From Isoptericola croceus (GTDB lineage Bacteria > Actinomycetota > Actinomycetes > Actinomycetales > Cellulomonadaceae), in the NCBI RefSeq assembly GCF_029382255.1, contig NZ_JARLLG010000003.1, positions 347,291-411,290 on the forward strand: a DNA stretch of 64,000 bases, in the 5' to 3' direction. Below are positions 24,094-32,801 of this stretch, piece by piece; the stretch's first letter is position 1; each line of letters begins with the position of its first letter. The position numbers and the translations under genes are program-made. The notes below the pieces were generated by a model, which saw only the letters and a program-made list of their open reading frames with translations, did not search any database and was not told the DNA's origin.

Positions 24094-24799
24094 GAGCGCC
24101 CCCGCGCCCGGTCCCCTCCCCGAGCCGTCCGGCATGCCACGCCGTCGACGCCTGATCGTCACCGACGTGGACTCGACCTTCCTGACCCAGGAGGTCATCG
24201 AGCTCATCGCGGAGCATGCCGGCACGCGCGAGGAGGTCGCTGCCGTGACCGAGCGCGCGATGCGGGGCGAGCTCGACTTCGCCGCCTCCCTGCGAGAGCG
24301 GGTGGCCACGCTGGCCGGTGTGCCCGCCTCCGCGCTGGACGCGGTGCGCGAGGCCGTCGTCCTGACGCCCGGGGCGGCCGAGCTCACGGCCGAGGTCCAG
24401 CGCCGCGGCTGGGAGCTCGGGCTCGTCTCAGGTGGGTTCGCCGAGATCCTGGCTCCCCTGGCGGCCTCCCTCGGGATCACCCGATGGCGGGCGAACCGCC
24501 TCGAGGTGGCCGACGGCGTCCTGACGGGCAGGACCGTCGGACCGGTCGTGGACCGGGCCTACAAGGAGGCCACCCTGCGGGAGTGGGCGTCCGAGCTGGG
24601 GCTAAGCATGGCCGACACCGTCGCGGTGGGCGACGGTGCCAACGACCTCGACATGATCGGCGCCGCAGGAATCGGTGTGGCCTTCGCGGCCAAGCCCCTC
24701 GTCCGCGCCCAGGCGCCGTACAGCATCGACGGACCGCGGCTGGACGACGTGCTGCGCGTCATCGACGAGGTCGACGCCGCCGAGCGGGCCCGGGCGTAA
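24086..24799 (+). CDS. serB: Phosphoserine phosphatase
   Basis: A 237-residue HAD phosphatase. Motif I is [16 protein letters not shown] (nucleophile Asp), motif [12 protein letters not shown], motif III Lys in DRAYKEATL, and motif [27 protein letters not shown]. These are the SerB signatures for the last step of serine synthesis. It lacks the ACT domains of some actinobacterial SerB proteins. The start is TTG 24086, overlapping glgC by 8 bases; the later ATG at 24134 is possible and leaves the HAD core intact. Confidence 0.87.
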   Translation: MPESAPAPGPLPEPSGMPRRRRLIVTDVDSTFLTQEVIELIAEHAGTREEVAAVTERAMRGELDFAASLRERVATLAGVPASALDAVREAVVLTPGAAELTAEVQRRGWELGLVSGGFAEILAPLAASLGITRWRANRLEVADGVLTGRTVGPVVDRAYKEATLREWASELGLSMADTVAVGDGANDLDMIGAAGIGVAFAAKPLVRAQAPYSIDGPRLDDVLRVIDEVDAAERARA

Positions 24800-24849
24800 C
24801 ACAGCCGCCCGGAGCCGGTGGCACGGAGCAGGCAGCCAGGTCAGTACAC

Positions 24850-25413
24850 CTAGCTCGGGCGACCGACCCGCAGCAGCGTGGCCGACCTCTTGCCCCACTC
24901 GGCCCACGGCTGCTTGGTGGCGTGCAGTACCGAGTAGGTCGCTGTCGGCACCCCGACCCGGACCTGGGCGAGCGCCGCGTCGTCGGAGGACTCGTCGGCG
25001 AGGTAGGCGGCCGTCGCGGCCATCGTCGGCTCGTGGCCGATGACCAGCAGGGTCTTGACGGCAGGATCGACGCCGCGGACCAGCTCGAGCACGTCGGCGA
25101 TGCTCGCCGCGTACAGCTCGTCGCGCACCTCGACCGCCAGGTGGTTGCGCTCGCCGTGGTTGCCCAGATGAGCGCGGGCCAGCTCCCAGGTCTGCCGGGT
25201 GCGCAACGCCGAGGAGACCAGCGTCAGGTCCGGCACCAGTCCCGCAGCTGTCAAGGCCATGCCCACCCGACCGGCCTGCCGACGGCCGTTGAGCGCCAGC
25301 GCGCGATCTGTGTCGACGACCGCGCCCTTGCCGGGCTCGGCCTTGGCATGCCGAAGCAGCACCAGTCGACGTCCCTTGTCCGGGACGTCGACGGCGTACT
25401 TCGGCTGCTTCAC
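24850..25413 (-). CDS. SixA-like histidine phosphatase family protein
   Basis: A 187-residue protein of the histidine phosphatase superfamily: LVLLRHAKAEPGKG contains the RHAKA variant typical of SixA, SSALRTRQTWELA has the second Arg, and VIGHEPTM the second His. SixA proteins remove phosphate from phosphohistidine; a phosphosugar target is equally possible. GTG 25413 begins 10 bases after the fabI stop, and its ribosome site overlaps that stop, so it is the third gene of the fabG-fabI operon. Confidence 0.78.
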   Translation of the reverse strand: MKQPKYAVDVPDKGRRLVLLRHAKAEPGKGAVVDTDRALALNGRRQAGRVGMALTAAGLVPDLTLVSSALRTRQTWELARAHLGNHGERNHLAVEVRDELYAASIADVLELVRGVDPAVKTLLVIGHEPTMAATAAYLADESSDDAALAQVRVGVPTATYSVLHATKQPWAEWGKRSATLLRVGRPS

Positions 25414-25423
25414 GAGATCCTGC

Positions 25424-26191
25424 TCACTGACCCATCGCGTGGACACCACCGTCGACGTGGACGATCTCGCCCGTCGTCGCCGGGAACCAGTCGGACAGCA
25501 GCGCCACGACCGCACGGGCGGCCGGCTCCGCGGTGGTCTGGTCCCACCCCAGGGGCGCGCGCCGGGGCCAGGCCTCCTCCATCGCCTCGAAGCCCGGGAT
25601 GGACTTGGCGGCGGTCGTGCGGATCGGTCCGGCGGAGACCAGGTTCGCCCGGATGCCGGCCGGACCCAGGTCGCGGGCGAGGTACCGGTTGGCGGACTCG
25701 AGGCCGGCCTTCGCCACGCCCATCCAGTCGTAGACCGGCCAGGCGAAGCCCGCGTCGAAGGTGAGCCCGACGTAGGCTCCGCCGTCGGTCATCAGCGGCT
25801 GGGCCGCGGTGATGAGTGACTTGTAGGAGTACGTCGAGACGTGCACCGCGGTGGCGACGTCGTCCCACTCGGCCGACAGGAAGTTGCCGCCCATCACGCT
25901 CTGCGGCGCGAAACCGATGGAGTGCACCACGCCGTCGAGACGGTCGGTGTGCTCGCGCACCTGGTCCGCCAGGGAGGTCAGGTCCTCGGGGCTCGTCACG
26001 TCGAGCTGGACGACCGGCGCTGTCGCGGGCAACCGCTTCGCGAACGCCTGGGTCAGCTTCATCTGGCGTCCGAACGACGTCAGGACGACCTCGGCGCCCT
26101 CCTCCTGCGCGAGGCGCGCGGCGTGGAAAGCGATCGAGCTGTCCGTCAGGACGCCCGTGATGAGCAGCTTCTTGCCATCGAGCAGAGCCAT
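25424..26191 (-). CDS. fabI: Enoyl-ACP reductase (FabI/InhA-like)
   Basis: A 255-residue NADH-dependent enoyl-ACP reductase of FAS-II. It has the FabI-type cofactor loop ITGVLTDSSIAFHAARLAQ, VVHSIGFAPQ, and the active site YDWMGVAKAGLESANRYLA (Tyr-x6-Lys), nearly the InhA arrangement. A C-terminal GGVHAMGQ ends the fold. It follows fabG by 59 bases, the same order as mabA-inhA in mycobacteria. Confidence 0.92.
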   Translation of the reverse strand: MALLDGKKLLITGVLTDSSIAFHAARLAQEEGAEVVLTSFGRQMKLTQAFAKRLPATAPVVQLDVTSPEDLTSLADQVREHTDRLDGVVHSIGFAPQSVMGGNFLSAEWDDVATAVHVSTYSYKSLITAAQPLMTDGGAYVGLTFDAGFAWPVYDWMGVAKAGLESANRYLARDLGPAGIRANLVSAGPIRTTAAKSIPGFEAMEEAWPRRAPLGWDQTTAEPAARAVVALLSDWFPATTGEIVHVDGGVHAMGQ

Positions 26192-26250
26192 GATGACCTT
26201 TCAGTAAAGTTCTGATGGGAGCGTATCGGGCCGTGCGCCCGATGGACAGT

Positions 26251-26973
26251 TCAGTGACCCATGCCCAGGCCGCCGTCGACCGGCACCACAGCGCCGGAGA
26301 CGTAACCTGCGGCGTCGGAGGCGAGGAACTCCACGACCCCGGCCACCTCGTCCGGGGTGGCGAACCGGCCCGCGGGGATGGACTCGCGGTACTTCTTCTG
26401 GGTGCCTTCCGGCAGCGCCGCAGTCATGTCGGTCTCCACGAATCCGGGCGCGACCACGTTCGCCGTGATCCCCCGGCCGCCCAGCTCGCGCGTGATCGAG
26501 CGGGCCATTCCCACCAGGGCGGCCTTCGTCGAGGAGTAGTTGACCTGCCCAGGGCCGCCGTACAGACCGACGACGGAGCCGATCAGCACGATACGGCCGG
26601 ACCGCGCGCGGATCATGGGCTTGGACGCCCGGCGCACGCAGCGGAACGTCCCGGTGAGGTTCACGTCGACGACCTGCTCGAACTCCTCGTCGCTCATGCG
26701 CATGAGGAGCTGGTCCCGCGTCATGCCCGCGTTGGCGACCAGCACGGTCGGAGCACCGAGCTGGGACTCGATCTCGCCGAACGCGGCGTCGACGGCTTCG
26801 CTGTCGGTCACGTCCGCCACAAAGCCGTGGACCCCCTCGGGCAGCTCGCCACCTCGGAAGATCGTCGCGACGGTGTCCCCCGCAGCGACGAATCGCTCGG
26901 CGATCGACCGACCGATGCCACGCGCGGCGCCGGTCACGACGACCACACGACCGGATGCTGCCTGCTCTGCCAC
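26251..26973 (-). CDS. fabG: 3-oxoacyl-ACP reductase (FabG/MabA)
   Basis: A 240-residue SDR with TGAARGIG (cofactor), NAGMTRDQLLMRM, the catalytic Ser in VLIGSVVGLYG, YSSTK and PGFVETDM. Pairing with fabI places it in fatty-acid elongation, reducing 3-oxoacyl-ACP with NADPH. GTG 26973 is the start, with AGGAG ahead. It is divergent from the DUF3099 gene with a 174-base gap that should contain both promoters. Confidence 0.9.
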   Translation of the reverse strand: MAEQAASGRVVVVTGAARGIGRSIAERFVAAGDTVATIFRGGELPEGVHGFVADVTDSEAVDAAFGEIESQLGAPTVLVANAGMTRDQLLMRMSDEEFEQVVDVNLTGTFRCVRRASKPMIRARSGRIVLIGSVVGLYGGPGQVNYSSTKAALVGMARSITRELGGRGITANVVAPGFVETDMTAALPEGTQKKYRESIPAGRFATPDEVAGVVEFLASDAAGYVSGAVVPVDGGLGMGH

Positions 26974-27147
26974 GGGATGCTCCTCTCGACGACGGGCCGT
27001 CCGGCCCGGGCACACGGCGGTGCGCCTGTGCGACCGTACCCCGGCACAGCGCCCGTCCCGCGCTCACGGGGAAGCACACGTCACCGAACGGGATTGTCGG
27101 TTTCCTCCAAAGACCGGAGCAAGCCGGAGCGGACGTAGACTGACTGG

Positions 27148-27522
27148 GTGAGCACGTCCCGGCCCCACGAGGTCCCCTCGATCACGGGCGTCCCGGCGAG
27201 TCTCGCCGCGGACCAGAACAGACGCCTGCGCCAGTACCTGTTCCAGATGGGTCTGCGCGTGGTGCTCATCCTGGCGGCTGCCCTCCTCGTGGAGGGCTGG
27301 CTGATGTGGGTCTGCTTCGTCGGAGCCGTCGTCCTCCCCTACTCGGCCGTCCTCCTCGTCAACGCCGGCCGCGACCGTTCCACGCGCGAATCGTCCGCCG
27401 TGCCGCCCGAACAGCCCCCTGAGCTGGAACCGATGATCCCGCCGGTCGAGCGACCGGGCGTTCGTGTGGTCGACCACGTCGACGACCCGCTGACCGACAC
27501 CACCGACCCGAAGGACCACTGA
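27148..27522 (+). CDS. DUF3099 membrane protein
   Basis: A 124-residue protein with two membrane segments (GLRVVLILAAALLVEGWLMW and VCFVGAVVLPYSAVLLVNAG) and a polar Pro-rich tail, matching DUF3099, an actinobacteria-only family of unknown role. GTG 27148. Its stop overlaps the start of the next gene, so it heads a three-gene operon ending in SURF1. Confidence 0.82.
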   Translation: MSTSRPHEVPSITGVPASLAADQNRRLRQYLFQMGLRVVLILAAALLVEGWLMWVCFVGAVVLPYSAVLLVNAGRDRSTRESSAVPPEQPPELEPMIPPVERPGVRVVDHVDDPLTDTTDPKDH

Positions 27523-27761
27523 TGGACGTGCTCGGCCTGGGAGCCGACCCCGTCACCGCCGACGCCATCGTGTGCTCGGCGAAGGGCTGCCCCGCCGAGG
27601 CCCGCTGGGGCCTGCTGTGGAACAACCCGAAGCTCCACGTCCCCGAGCGTCGCAAGGTGTGGCTCGCGTGCGACGACCACCGCGAGCACCTCGAGCAGTT
27701 CCTGGGCGCCCGGTCGTTCTGGAAGCAGACCGTCCCCGTCGAGGACCTGGAGCACGTGTGA
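27522..27761 (+). CDS. Small conserved actinobacterial protein next to SURF1
   Basis: A 79-residue protein with paired cysteines CSAKGC and a C-D-D-H stretch (WLACDDHREHLEQFLG), a Cys/His set that may bind zinc. Similar short proteins are sometimes labelled acetone carboxylase subunits in databases, which I do not regard as supported. It sits between DUF3099 and SURF1 with overlapping stops and starts, so a link to membrane or oxidase biogenesis is possible. Confidence 0.7.
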   Translation: MDVLGLGADPVTADAIVCSAKGCPAEARWGLLWNNPKLHVPERRKVWLACDDHREHLEQFLGARSFWKQTVPVEDLEHV

Positions 27762-28687
27762 GACGGACTCGCCGCCAGTGGGTCACGCTCGGTCTCGCCG
27801 CGGTCCTGCTCGCCGCGCTGTGCGTGCTCGCGGCCTACTGGCAGTGGCACCGGTACACCGACCGACAGGCCCAGATCGCTCTCGTCGAGGCCAACTATTC
27901 CGCCGAGCCCGCACCCCTCGACGAGTTCCTCGCCGGGCCTGGTGCGGCGCTCGCGGACGACGACGTCTGGCGGTCCGCCGTCGTCGTCGGCAAGTACGCG
28001 CCCGACGAGACCGTGCTGCTGCGCAATCGCCCCGTCAACGGGACGCCCGGCTTCCACCTGCTGGTGCCGCTGCACACGGAGCTCGACGGCAAAGCCCTGG
28101 TGATCGTCGTCGACCGCGGGTTCGTCCCGCTCGGTGCCGATGCGAGCGAGCCCGCGTCCGTGCCTGCGCCACCGGACGGCGAGGTCACCGTGACGGTCAC
28201 GCTCCGGGCCGACGAGCCCGCGGCGGACCGTGAGGCGGAGGCCGGGACCGTCTCGCGGATCAACACCGACCAGGTGCTCGCGGCGTCCGGCGGTGCCGTC
28301 CGGGCGGACGCCGGCACCGTCGGTGCCTACGGGCAGATGCGCAGCGAGGACCCCGCCGCCGAGGCGCTGGTGCCCGTGCCCCGCCCGGACACCGATCCCG
28401 GCAGCCACCTGAGCTACGCGTTCCAGTGGGCGATCTTCGCGCTCGGCGCCGTCGGCGGGTTCGTGTTGCTGTGGCGGCGCGAGACCCGGGTCGCCACCGT
28501 CTCGGCCGGCGACCTCATCGCCGCCACCGACCCGGACGGGACGTCACGGCCGCGCCGCGAGCAGCGCGGAGGACGTCGGGTGGACGAGGACCACGAGGAC
28601 GCGCTCGTGGACGCGGCGCAGTCGGGCGAGCTGACCCGTCGCCCGAGCCTGGCTCGGCGTCAGGCGAGGGACACGAGCTCGGCATAG
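27758..28687 (+). CDS. SURF1-family cytochrome oxidase assembly protein
   Basis: A 309-residue protein with an N-terminal membrane helix (WVTLGLAAVLLAALCVLAAY), the SURF1 core (GFHLLVPLHTE, IVVDRGFVP) and a C-terminal helix with HLSYAFQWAIFALGAVGGFV (the HxxYAxQW signature). SURF1 helps insert heme A into cytochrome c oxidase; ctaA, at 49.6 kb in this window, makes heme A. GTG 27758. Its last 28 bases overlap the convergent ABC-F gene. Confidence 0.88.
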   Translation: MRRTRRQWVTLGLAAVLLAALCVLAAYWQWHRYTDRQAQIALVEANYSAEPAPLDEFLAGPGAALADDDVWRSAVVVGKYAPDETVLLRNRPVNGTPGFHLLVPLHTELDGKALVIVVDRGFVPLGADASEPASVPAPPDGEVTVTVTLRADEPAADREAEAGTVSRINTDQVLAASGGAVRADAGTVGAYGQMRSEDPAAEALVPVPRPDTDPGSHLSYAFQWAIFALGAVGGFVLLWRRETRVATVSAGDLIAATDPDGTSRPRREQRGGRRVDEDHEDALVDAAQSGELTRRPSLARRQARDTSSA

Positions 28688-30258
28688 TCGTCGGACCAGA
28701 GGTCCTCGTCGCCGTCCGGGAGCAGCAGCACGCGTTCCGGGTTCAGCGCCTCGACCGCGCCGTCGTCGTGCGTGACCATGATGACGGCGCCCTCGTACGT
28801 GTTGAGCGCACCGAGGATCTCCGCACGCGAGGCGGGGTCGAGGTTGTTGGTCGGCTCGTCCAGGAGCAGCACGTTCGCGCTGGAGACCACGAGGGTGGCC
28901 AAGGCCAGCCGGGTCTTCTCGCCGCCGGAGAGCACGTGGGCCGGCTTGTCGGCGTCGTCGCCGCTGAAGAGGAACGACCCGAGGGTGGTCCGCACCTGGG
29001 TGTCGGTGAGGTCCGGGGCGCTGTGTCGCAGGTTCTCCACGACGGTGGCCTCCATGTCGAGCATGTCGTGCTCCTGGGCGTAGTAGCCCATCTTGAGCCC
29101 GTGCCCCGGCAGCACCTCGCCCGTGTCCGGCGTCTCGACACCGGCGAGCAGGCGCAGCATCGTCGTCTTGCCGGCACCGTTGAGCCCGAGGATCACCACG
29201 CGTGAACCACGGTCGATGGCCAGGTCGACGCCCGCGAACACCTCGAGGGAGCCGTAGCTCTTGGAGAGCTCACGCGCAGTGAGCGGCGTGCGCCCGCAGG
29301 GCGCGGGCTTCGGGAAGCGCAGTGCGGCGACCTTGTCGGTCTGTCGTTCGGCCTCCGTGCCGGCGAGCATGCGCTCGGCACGCTTGATCATGTTCTGCGC
29401 TGCTGTGGCCTTCGTGGCCTTCGCGCGCATCTTGTTGGCCTGAGCGAGCAGCGTACCGGCCTTCTTCTCGGCGTTGGCCCGCTCCCGCCGACGCCGGCGC
29501 TCGTCCTGCTCGCGCTGGGCGATGTAGGCGTCCCAGCTGAGGCTGTACTGGTCCAGCTCACCGCGATTGGCATCCAGGTGGAAGACCTTGTTGACCGTCG
29601 CGCGCAGGAGCTCGACGTCGTGGGAGATCACGATGAAGCCGCCGGAGTACGACTTGAGGTAGTCGCGCAGCCAGACGATGGAGTCGGCGTCAAGGTGGTT
29701 GGTGGGCTCGTCGAGCAGCAGCGTGTCGACCCCGGAGAAGAGGATGCGGGCCAGCTCGATGCGGCGGCGCTGACCGCCGGAGAGTGTGTGCAGGGGCTGG
29801 GCGAGGATGCGGTCGTCGAGCGCCAGGTTGCTCGTGATGCGCTGCGCCTCGGACTCGGCGGAGTACCCGCCGGCCGCCAGGAAGCGGGTCTCGAGCTTCG
29901 GGTAGCGCTCCATCGCCGCGGCCTGGACCTGCGCGTCCTCGCTCGCCATCTCCTTCTCGGCCTGCCGCATCTTGGCCACGATCTTGTCGAGGCCACGGGC
30001 GCTGAGCACTCGGTCCATCGCCACCACGTCGAGGTCGCCGGTGCGCGGGTCCTGCGGCAGGTAGCCGATCTCGTTACCACGCGTGATCGTGCCGCCCGTG
30101 GGCAGGCTCTCGCCCGCGAGGGTCTTGGTGAGCGTGGTCTTGCCGGCTCCGTTGCGGCCGACGAGGCCGACGCGGTCGCCCGGTGCCACGCGGAAGGTGG
30201 CATCGTGCAGCAGGACGCGGGCGCCGAAGCGCAGCTCGACGCCGTGGGCGGTGATCAA
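28660..30258 (-). CDS. ABC-F family ATPase
   Basis: A 532-residue protein with two ABC cassettes and no membrane domain. The first has GRNGAGKTT and LSGGQRRRIELARIL with LLLDEPTNHLD; the second has GLNGAGKTT, LSGGEKTRLALATLV and LLLDEPTNNLD. A charged linker rich in RRRRERANAEKK lies between them (about residues 240-290). ABC-F proteins bind the ribosome E-site and aid translation or resistance. The start is TTG 30258. Length matches the common housekeeping actinobacterial form rather than long resistance types. Confidence 0.88.
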   Translation of the reverse strand: MITAHGVELRFGARVLLHDATFRVAPGDRVGLVGRNGAGKTTLTKTLAGESLPTGGTITRGNEIGYLPQDPRTGDLDVVAMDRVLSARGLDKIVAKMRQAEKEMASEDAQVQAAAMERYPKLETRFLAAGGYSAESEAQRITSNLALDDRILAQPLHTLSGGQRRRIELARILFSGVDTLLLDEPTNHLDADSIVWLRDYLKSYSGGFIVISHDVELLRATVNKVFHLDANRGELDQYSLSWDAYIAQREQDERRRRRERANAEKKAGTLLAQANKMRAKATKATAAQNMIKRAERMLAGTEAERQTDKVAALRFPKPAPCGRTPLTARELSKSYGSLEVFAGVDLAIDRGSRVVILGLNGAGKTTMLRLLAGVETPDTGEVLPGHGLKMGYYAQEHDMLDMEATVVENLRHSAPDLTDTQVRTTLGSFLFSGDDADKPAHVLSGGEKTRLALATLVVSSANVLLLDEPTNNLDPASRAEILGALNTYEGAVIMVTHDDGAVEALNPERVLLLPDGDEDLWSDDYAELVSLA

Positions 30259-30419
30259 AGCAGGGGTTTCCTTCGAGAGGGTGCCGGGGATCAGCGGTCA
30301 GTCTACGGGCCGGGGGTCGGGTTCCTCTGCGGTCCAGGTCACGGTCGCCGTCGTCCGCAGCAGTGCTCCGCGCGGATTTCCACGGCCGCACCGCAAGATA
30401 ACGTCTTCCCCGCACCGCA

Positions 30420-30433
30420 TGTGAGCGCTATCA
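30420..30433. promoter_or_regulatory. LacI-type operator ahead of the secreted lyase
   Basis: TGTGAGCGCTATCA has the central AGCGCT and outer TG/CA of LacI-family operators such as those for CebR-type sugar repressors; the two halves agree at 5 of 7 positions. It lies 48 bases before the ATG at 30481, suggesting sugar-controlled expression. Confidence 0.5.
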
Positions 30434-30480
30434 TCGTTGCCGGGCTCAACGAGGAGCCCCACCGACAGAGCGGACTGAAC

Positions 30481-32169
30481 ATGACGCGACCCGAGCGCCC
30501 GCACCCTGCACGGAGCACCACCACACCACTGTCACGTCGAGCGCTGCTACTCGGAGCGGCCGCCGCACCGGTTCTCGCGTGGGGCGCAGAACCCGCCCTC
30601 TCCCCCTGGTTGGGCACGAGCAGCTCGGCTGCCGCCGTGACCGCGCACCCCAGCATGCTGCACACGGCCTCGGACCTGACCCGGGCGGGCAACCGGGTCG
30701 CGTCCAGCGCCCAGCCGTGGAAGTCCGGCTGGGACCGCCTGGTCGCCAACGGCCGTTCGCACGCGACCTGGTCGCCGCGCCCCCTGGAGACGGTGGTTCG
30801 CGGGGGCGACGGGTCCAACTACGGCCAGCTCTTCACAGACATCCATGCCGCCTATCAGAACGCCCTGCGCTGGCGGGTCTCCGGGGACGCCGCACACGGC
30901 GACGCAGCCGTCCGGATCCTCAACGCCTGGTCCGGGACCCTGAAGGGGGTCACCGGCAACGCGGACCGGTTCCTCGCCGCCGGCATCTATGGCTACCAGT
31001 TCGCCAACGCCGCCGAGCTCGTGCGCGACCACCCTGGCTTCGACCGCACCCGTTTTCGGAACATGCTCCTGAACATCTTCTACCCGATGAACGAGAGCTT
31101 CCTCACCAACCATAACGACTCGGTCATCACGAACTACTGGGCCAACTGGGACCTGTGCAACATGTGCTCGATCCTGGCGATCGGCATCTTCGCGGACCGC
31201 GACGACCTGGTGAACCGCGCTATCGACTATTTCCGGACCGGCGCGGGCAACGGGTCGATCGAGAACGCCGTCCCGTTCCTGCATGAGTCCGGGACTCTCG
31301 GGCAGTGGCAGGAGAGCGGCAGGGACCAGGCCCACAACATCATGGGCGTCGGCCTCATGGGCGCGTTCTGCGAGATGGCCTGGAACCAGGGCGTGGACTG
31401 CTACGGCCACGGCGGCAACAGGTTCCTCAAGGGCGCCGAGTACGTCGCGAAGTACAACCTCGGGTTCGCCGTGCCATTCACGGACTACACGTGGCAGTCG
31501 GGCCCCAACACCACGGCGCCGCACGCCGGGTGGAACACGCACACCGAGATCAGCTCAAACAGTCGCGGGCAGGCCCGGCCGGTGTGGGAGTCGATCCTCG
31601 GCCACTATGAGGGACGCCGAGGCATCGCGGCCCCCTGGGTCCGGCAGATGGCCGAGAGCCTCCGGCCCGACGGCGGTGGCGGAGACTACGGGTCGAACTC
31701 TGGCGGGTACGACCAGCTGGGGTTCGGCACGCTCATGCACGCCCCCGCCGCGACCGGGATCAACCGGCTCCAGTCGTACAACCTCCCGGACCGCTACGTC
31801 CGGCACGCCAACTACGTCGGCAGGATCGACGCGAACGTCTCGCCGGCCGCGGACGCCCAGTTCCGCATCCGCCGGGGCTTGGTCTCCGGGAGCACCGGAC
31901 GTGTCTCGTTCGAGTCCGTGAACTTCCCCGGCTACTACCTGCGCCACTACTCCTACAGGATCCGGCTCGAGCGGCACGACGGCTCCGCGACGTTCGCCGC
32001 CGACTCCACGTTCCAGCAGGTCGCCAGCGCCGTCAGCTCGGGGCACGTCATGTTCCGCTCGCACAACTTCCCGGACCGCTTTCTCCGACACGCGAGCAGC
32101 CTCTTGCGGATCGACCCGCTCTCGAGCGACCAGGATCGCGCGGACTCGTCGTTCCGCATCGTCGCCTGA
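30481..32169 (+). CDS. Secreted alginate-lyase-like protein with C-terminal AbfB domain
   Basis: A 562-residue protein. The N-terminus has a twin-arginine signal (LSRRALLLGAAAAPVLAWG), then an alpha/alpha-toroid alginate-lyase-like domain (about residues 90-410; NALRWRVSGDAAHGDAAVRI, NYWANWDLCNMCSILAIGIF). From about residue 428 an AbfB (CBM42) beta-trefoil with internal repeats follows (LQSYNLPDRYVRHA, SVNFPGYYLRHYSY, SHNFPDRFLRHA), which normally binds arabinofuranose side chains. The combination suggests a polysaccharide lyase targeted to arabinose-bearing plant polymers. The ribosome site is weak. A LacI-type operator lies upstream. Confidence 0.82.
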   Translation: MTRPERPHPARSTTTPLSRRALLLGAAAAPVLAWGAEPALSPWLGTSSSAAAVTAHPSMLHTASDLTRAGNRVASSAQPWKSGWDRLVANGRSHATWSPRPLETVVRGGDGSNYGQLFTDIHAAYQNALRWRVSGDAAHGDAAVRILNAWSGTLKGVTGNADRFLAAGIYGYQFANAAELVRDHPGFDRTRFRNMLLNIFYPMNESFLTNHNDSVITNYWANWDLCNMCSILAIGIFADRDDLVNRAIDYFRTGAGNGSIENAVPFLHESGTLGQWQESGRDQAHNIMGVGLMGAFCEMAWNQGVDCYGHGGNRFLKGAEYVAKYNLGFAVPFTDYTWQSGPNTTAPHAGWNTHTEISSNSRGQARPVWESILGHYEGRRGIAAPWVRQMAESLRPDGGGGDYGSNSGGYDQLGFGTLMHAPAATGINRLQSYNLPDRYVRHANYVGRIDANVSPAADAQFRIRRGLVSGSTGRVSFESVNFPGYYLRHYSYRIRLERHDGSATFAADSTFQQVASAVSSGHVMFRSHNFPDRFLRHASSLLRIDPLSSDQDRADSSFRIVA

Positions 32170-32215
32170 TCGACCACACAGGACGGGGCAGCGTCCCGCG
32201 CCGTACGGTGGTGAG

Positions 32216-32758
32216 GTGACTGACTCCGCGGCCGGACCGCACTCGACGCTCGTGGCCCTCCTGCGCGCCGTCAACGTCGGCGGGACAGGCAAGCTGGCCA
32301 TGAGCGACTTGCGCTCGATGTGCTCGGCGCTCGGCTTCTCGGAGGTGCGCACCTACATCGCCAGCGGGAATGTCCTGTTCTCCACCAGCGTCGGGGCCGA
32401 CGCCGCCAGGGCGGCCCTCGAGGAGGCGCTACGGGAGTATGCGGGCAAGCCCGTCGGTGTGCTGCTGCGGACGCCGACCGAGCTTGAGCGGATATGTGTC
32501 GAGAACCCGTTCCTCGACGCCCACCCCAGCCGCGTGGGCGTCACCTTCCTGGACGCTGCGCCCGACCCGGAGACCCCCGCACGCGCGACCGGTGCCGACG
32601 ACGAGGAGATCGCCCTGGGTGCTCGGGAGGTCTACGTGCACTATCCGAGCGGTATGGGGCGCAGCAGGCTCAACGTGCCGACCGGGAGGCGGCTGGCGAC
32701 CACCCGCAACATGAACACGGTGACCAGGCTCGCCGCGCTGTCCACCGGACCTGGGTGA
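32216..32758 (+). CDS. DUF1697 family protein
   Basis: A 180-residue protein with the DUF1697 hallmarks: ALLRAVNVGGTGKLAMSDLR at the start, YIASGNVLFS in the first quarter, and the C-terminal ATTRNMNTVTRLAAL. The family is widespread, possibly nucleic-acid related, with no proven function. It starts at GTG 32216, 46 bases after the lyase stop, and may share its transcript. Confidence 0.87.
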   Translation: MTDSAAGPHSTLVALLRAVNVGGTGKLAMSDLRSMCSALGFSEVRTYIASGNVLFSTSVGADAARAALEEALREYAGKPVGVLLRTPTELERICVENPFLDAHPSRVGVTFLDAAPDPETPARATGADDEEIALGAREVYVHYPSGMGRSRLNVPTGRRLATTRNMNTVTRLAALSTGPG

Positions 32759-32801
32759 TCGCCGGTGCCGGGATCACTTGCTCGCGAGCATGCCGCCGCC
32801 C

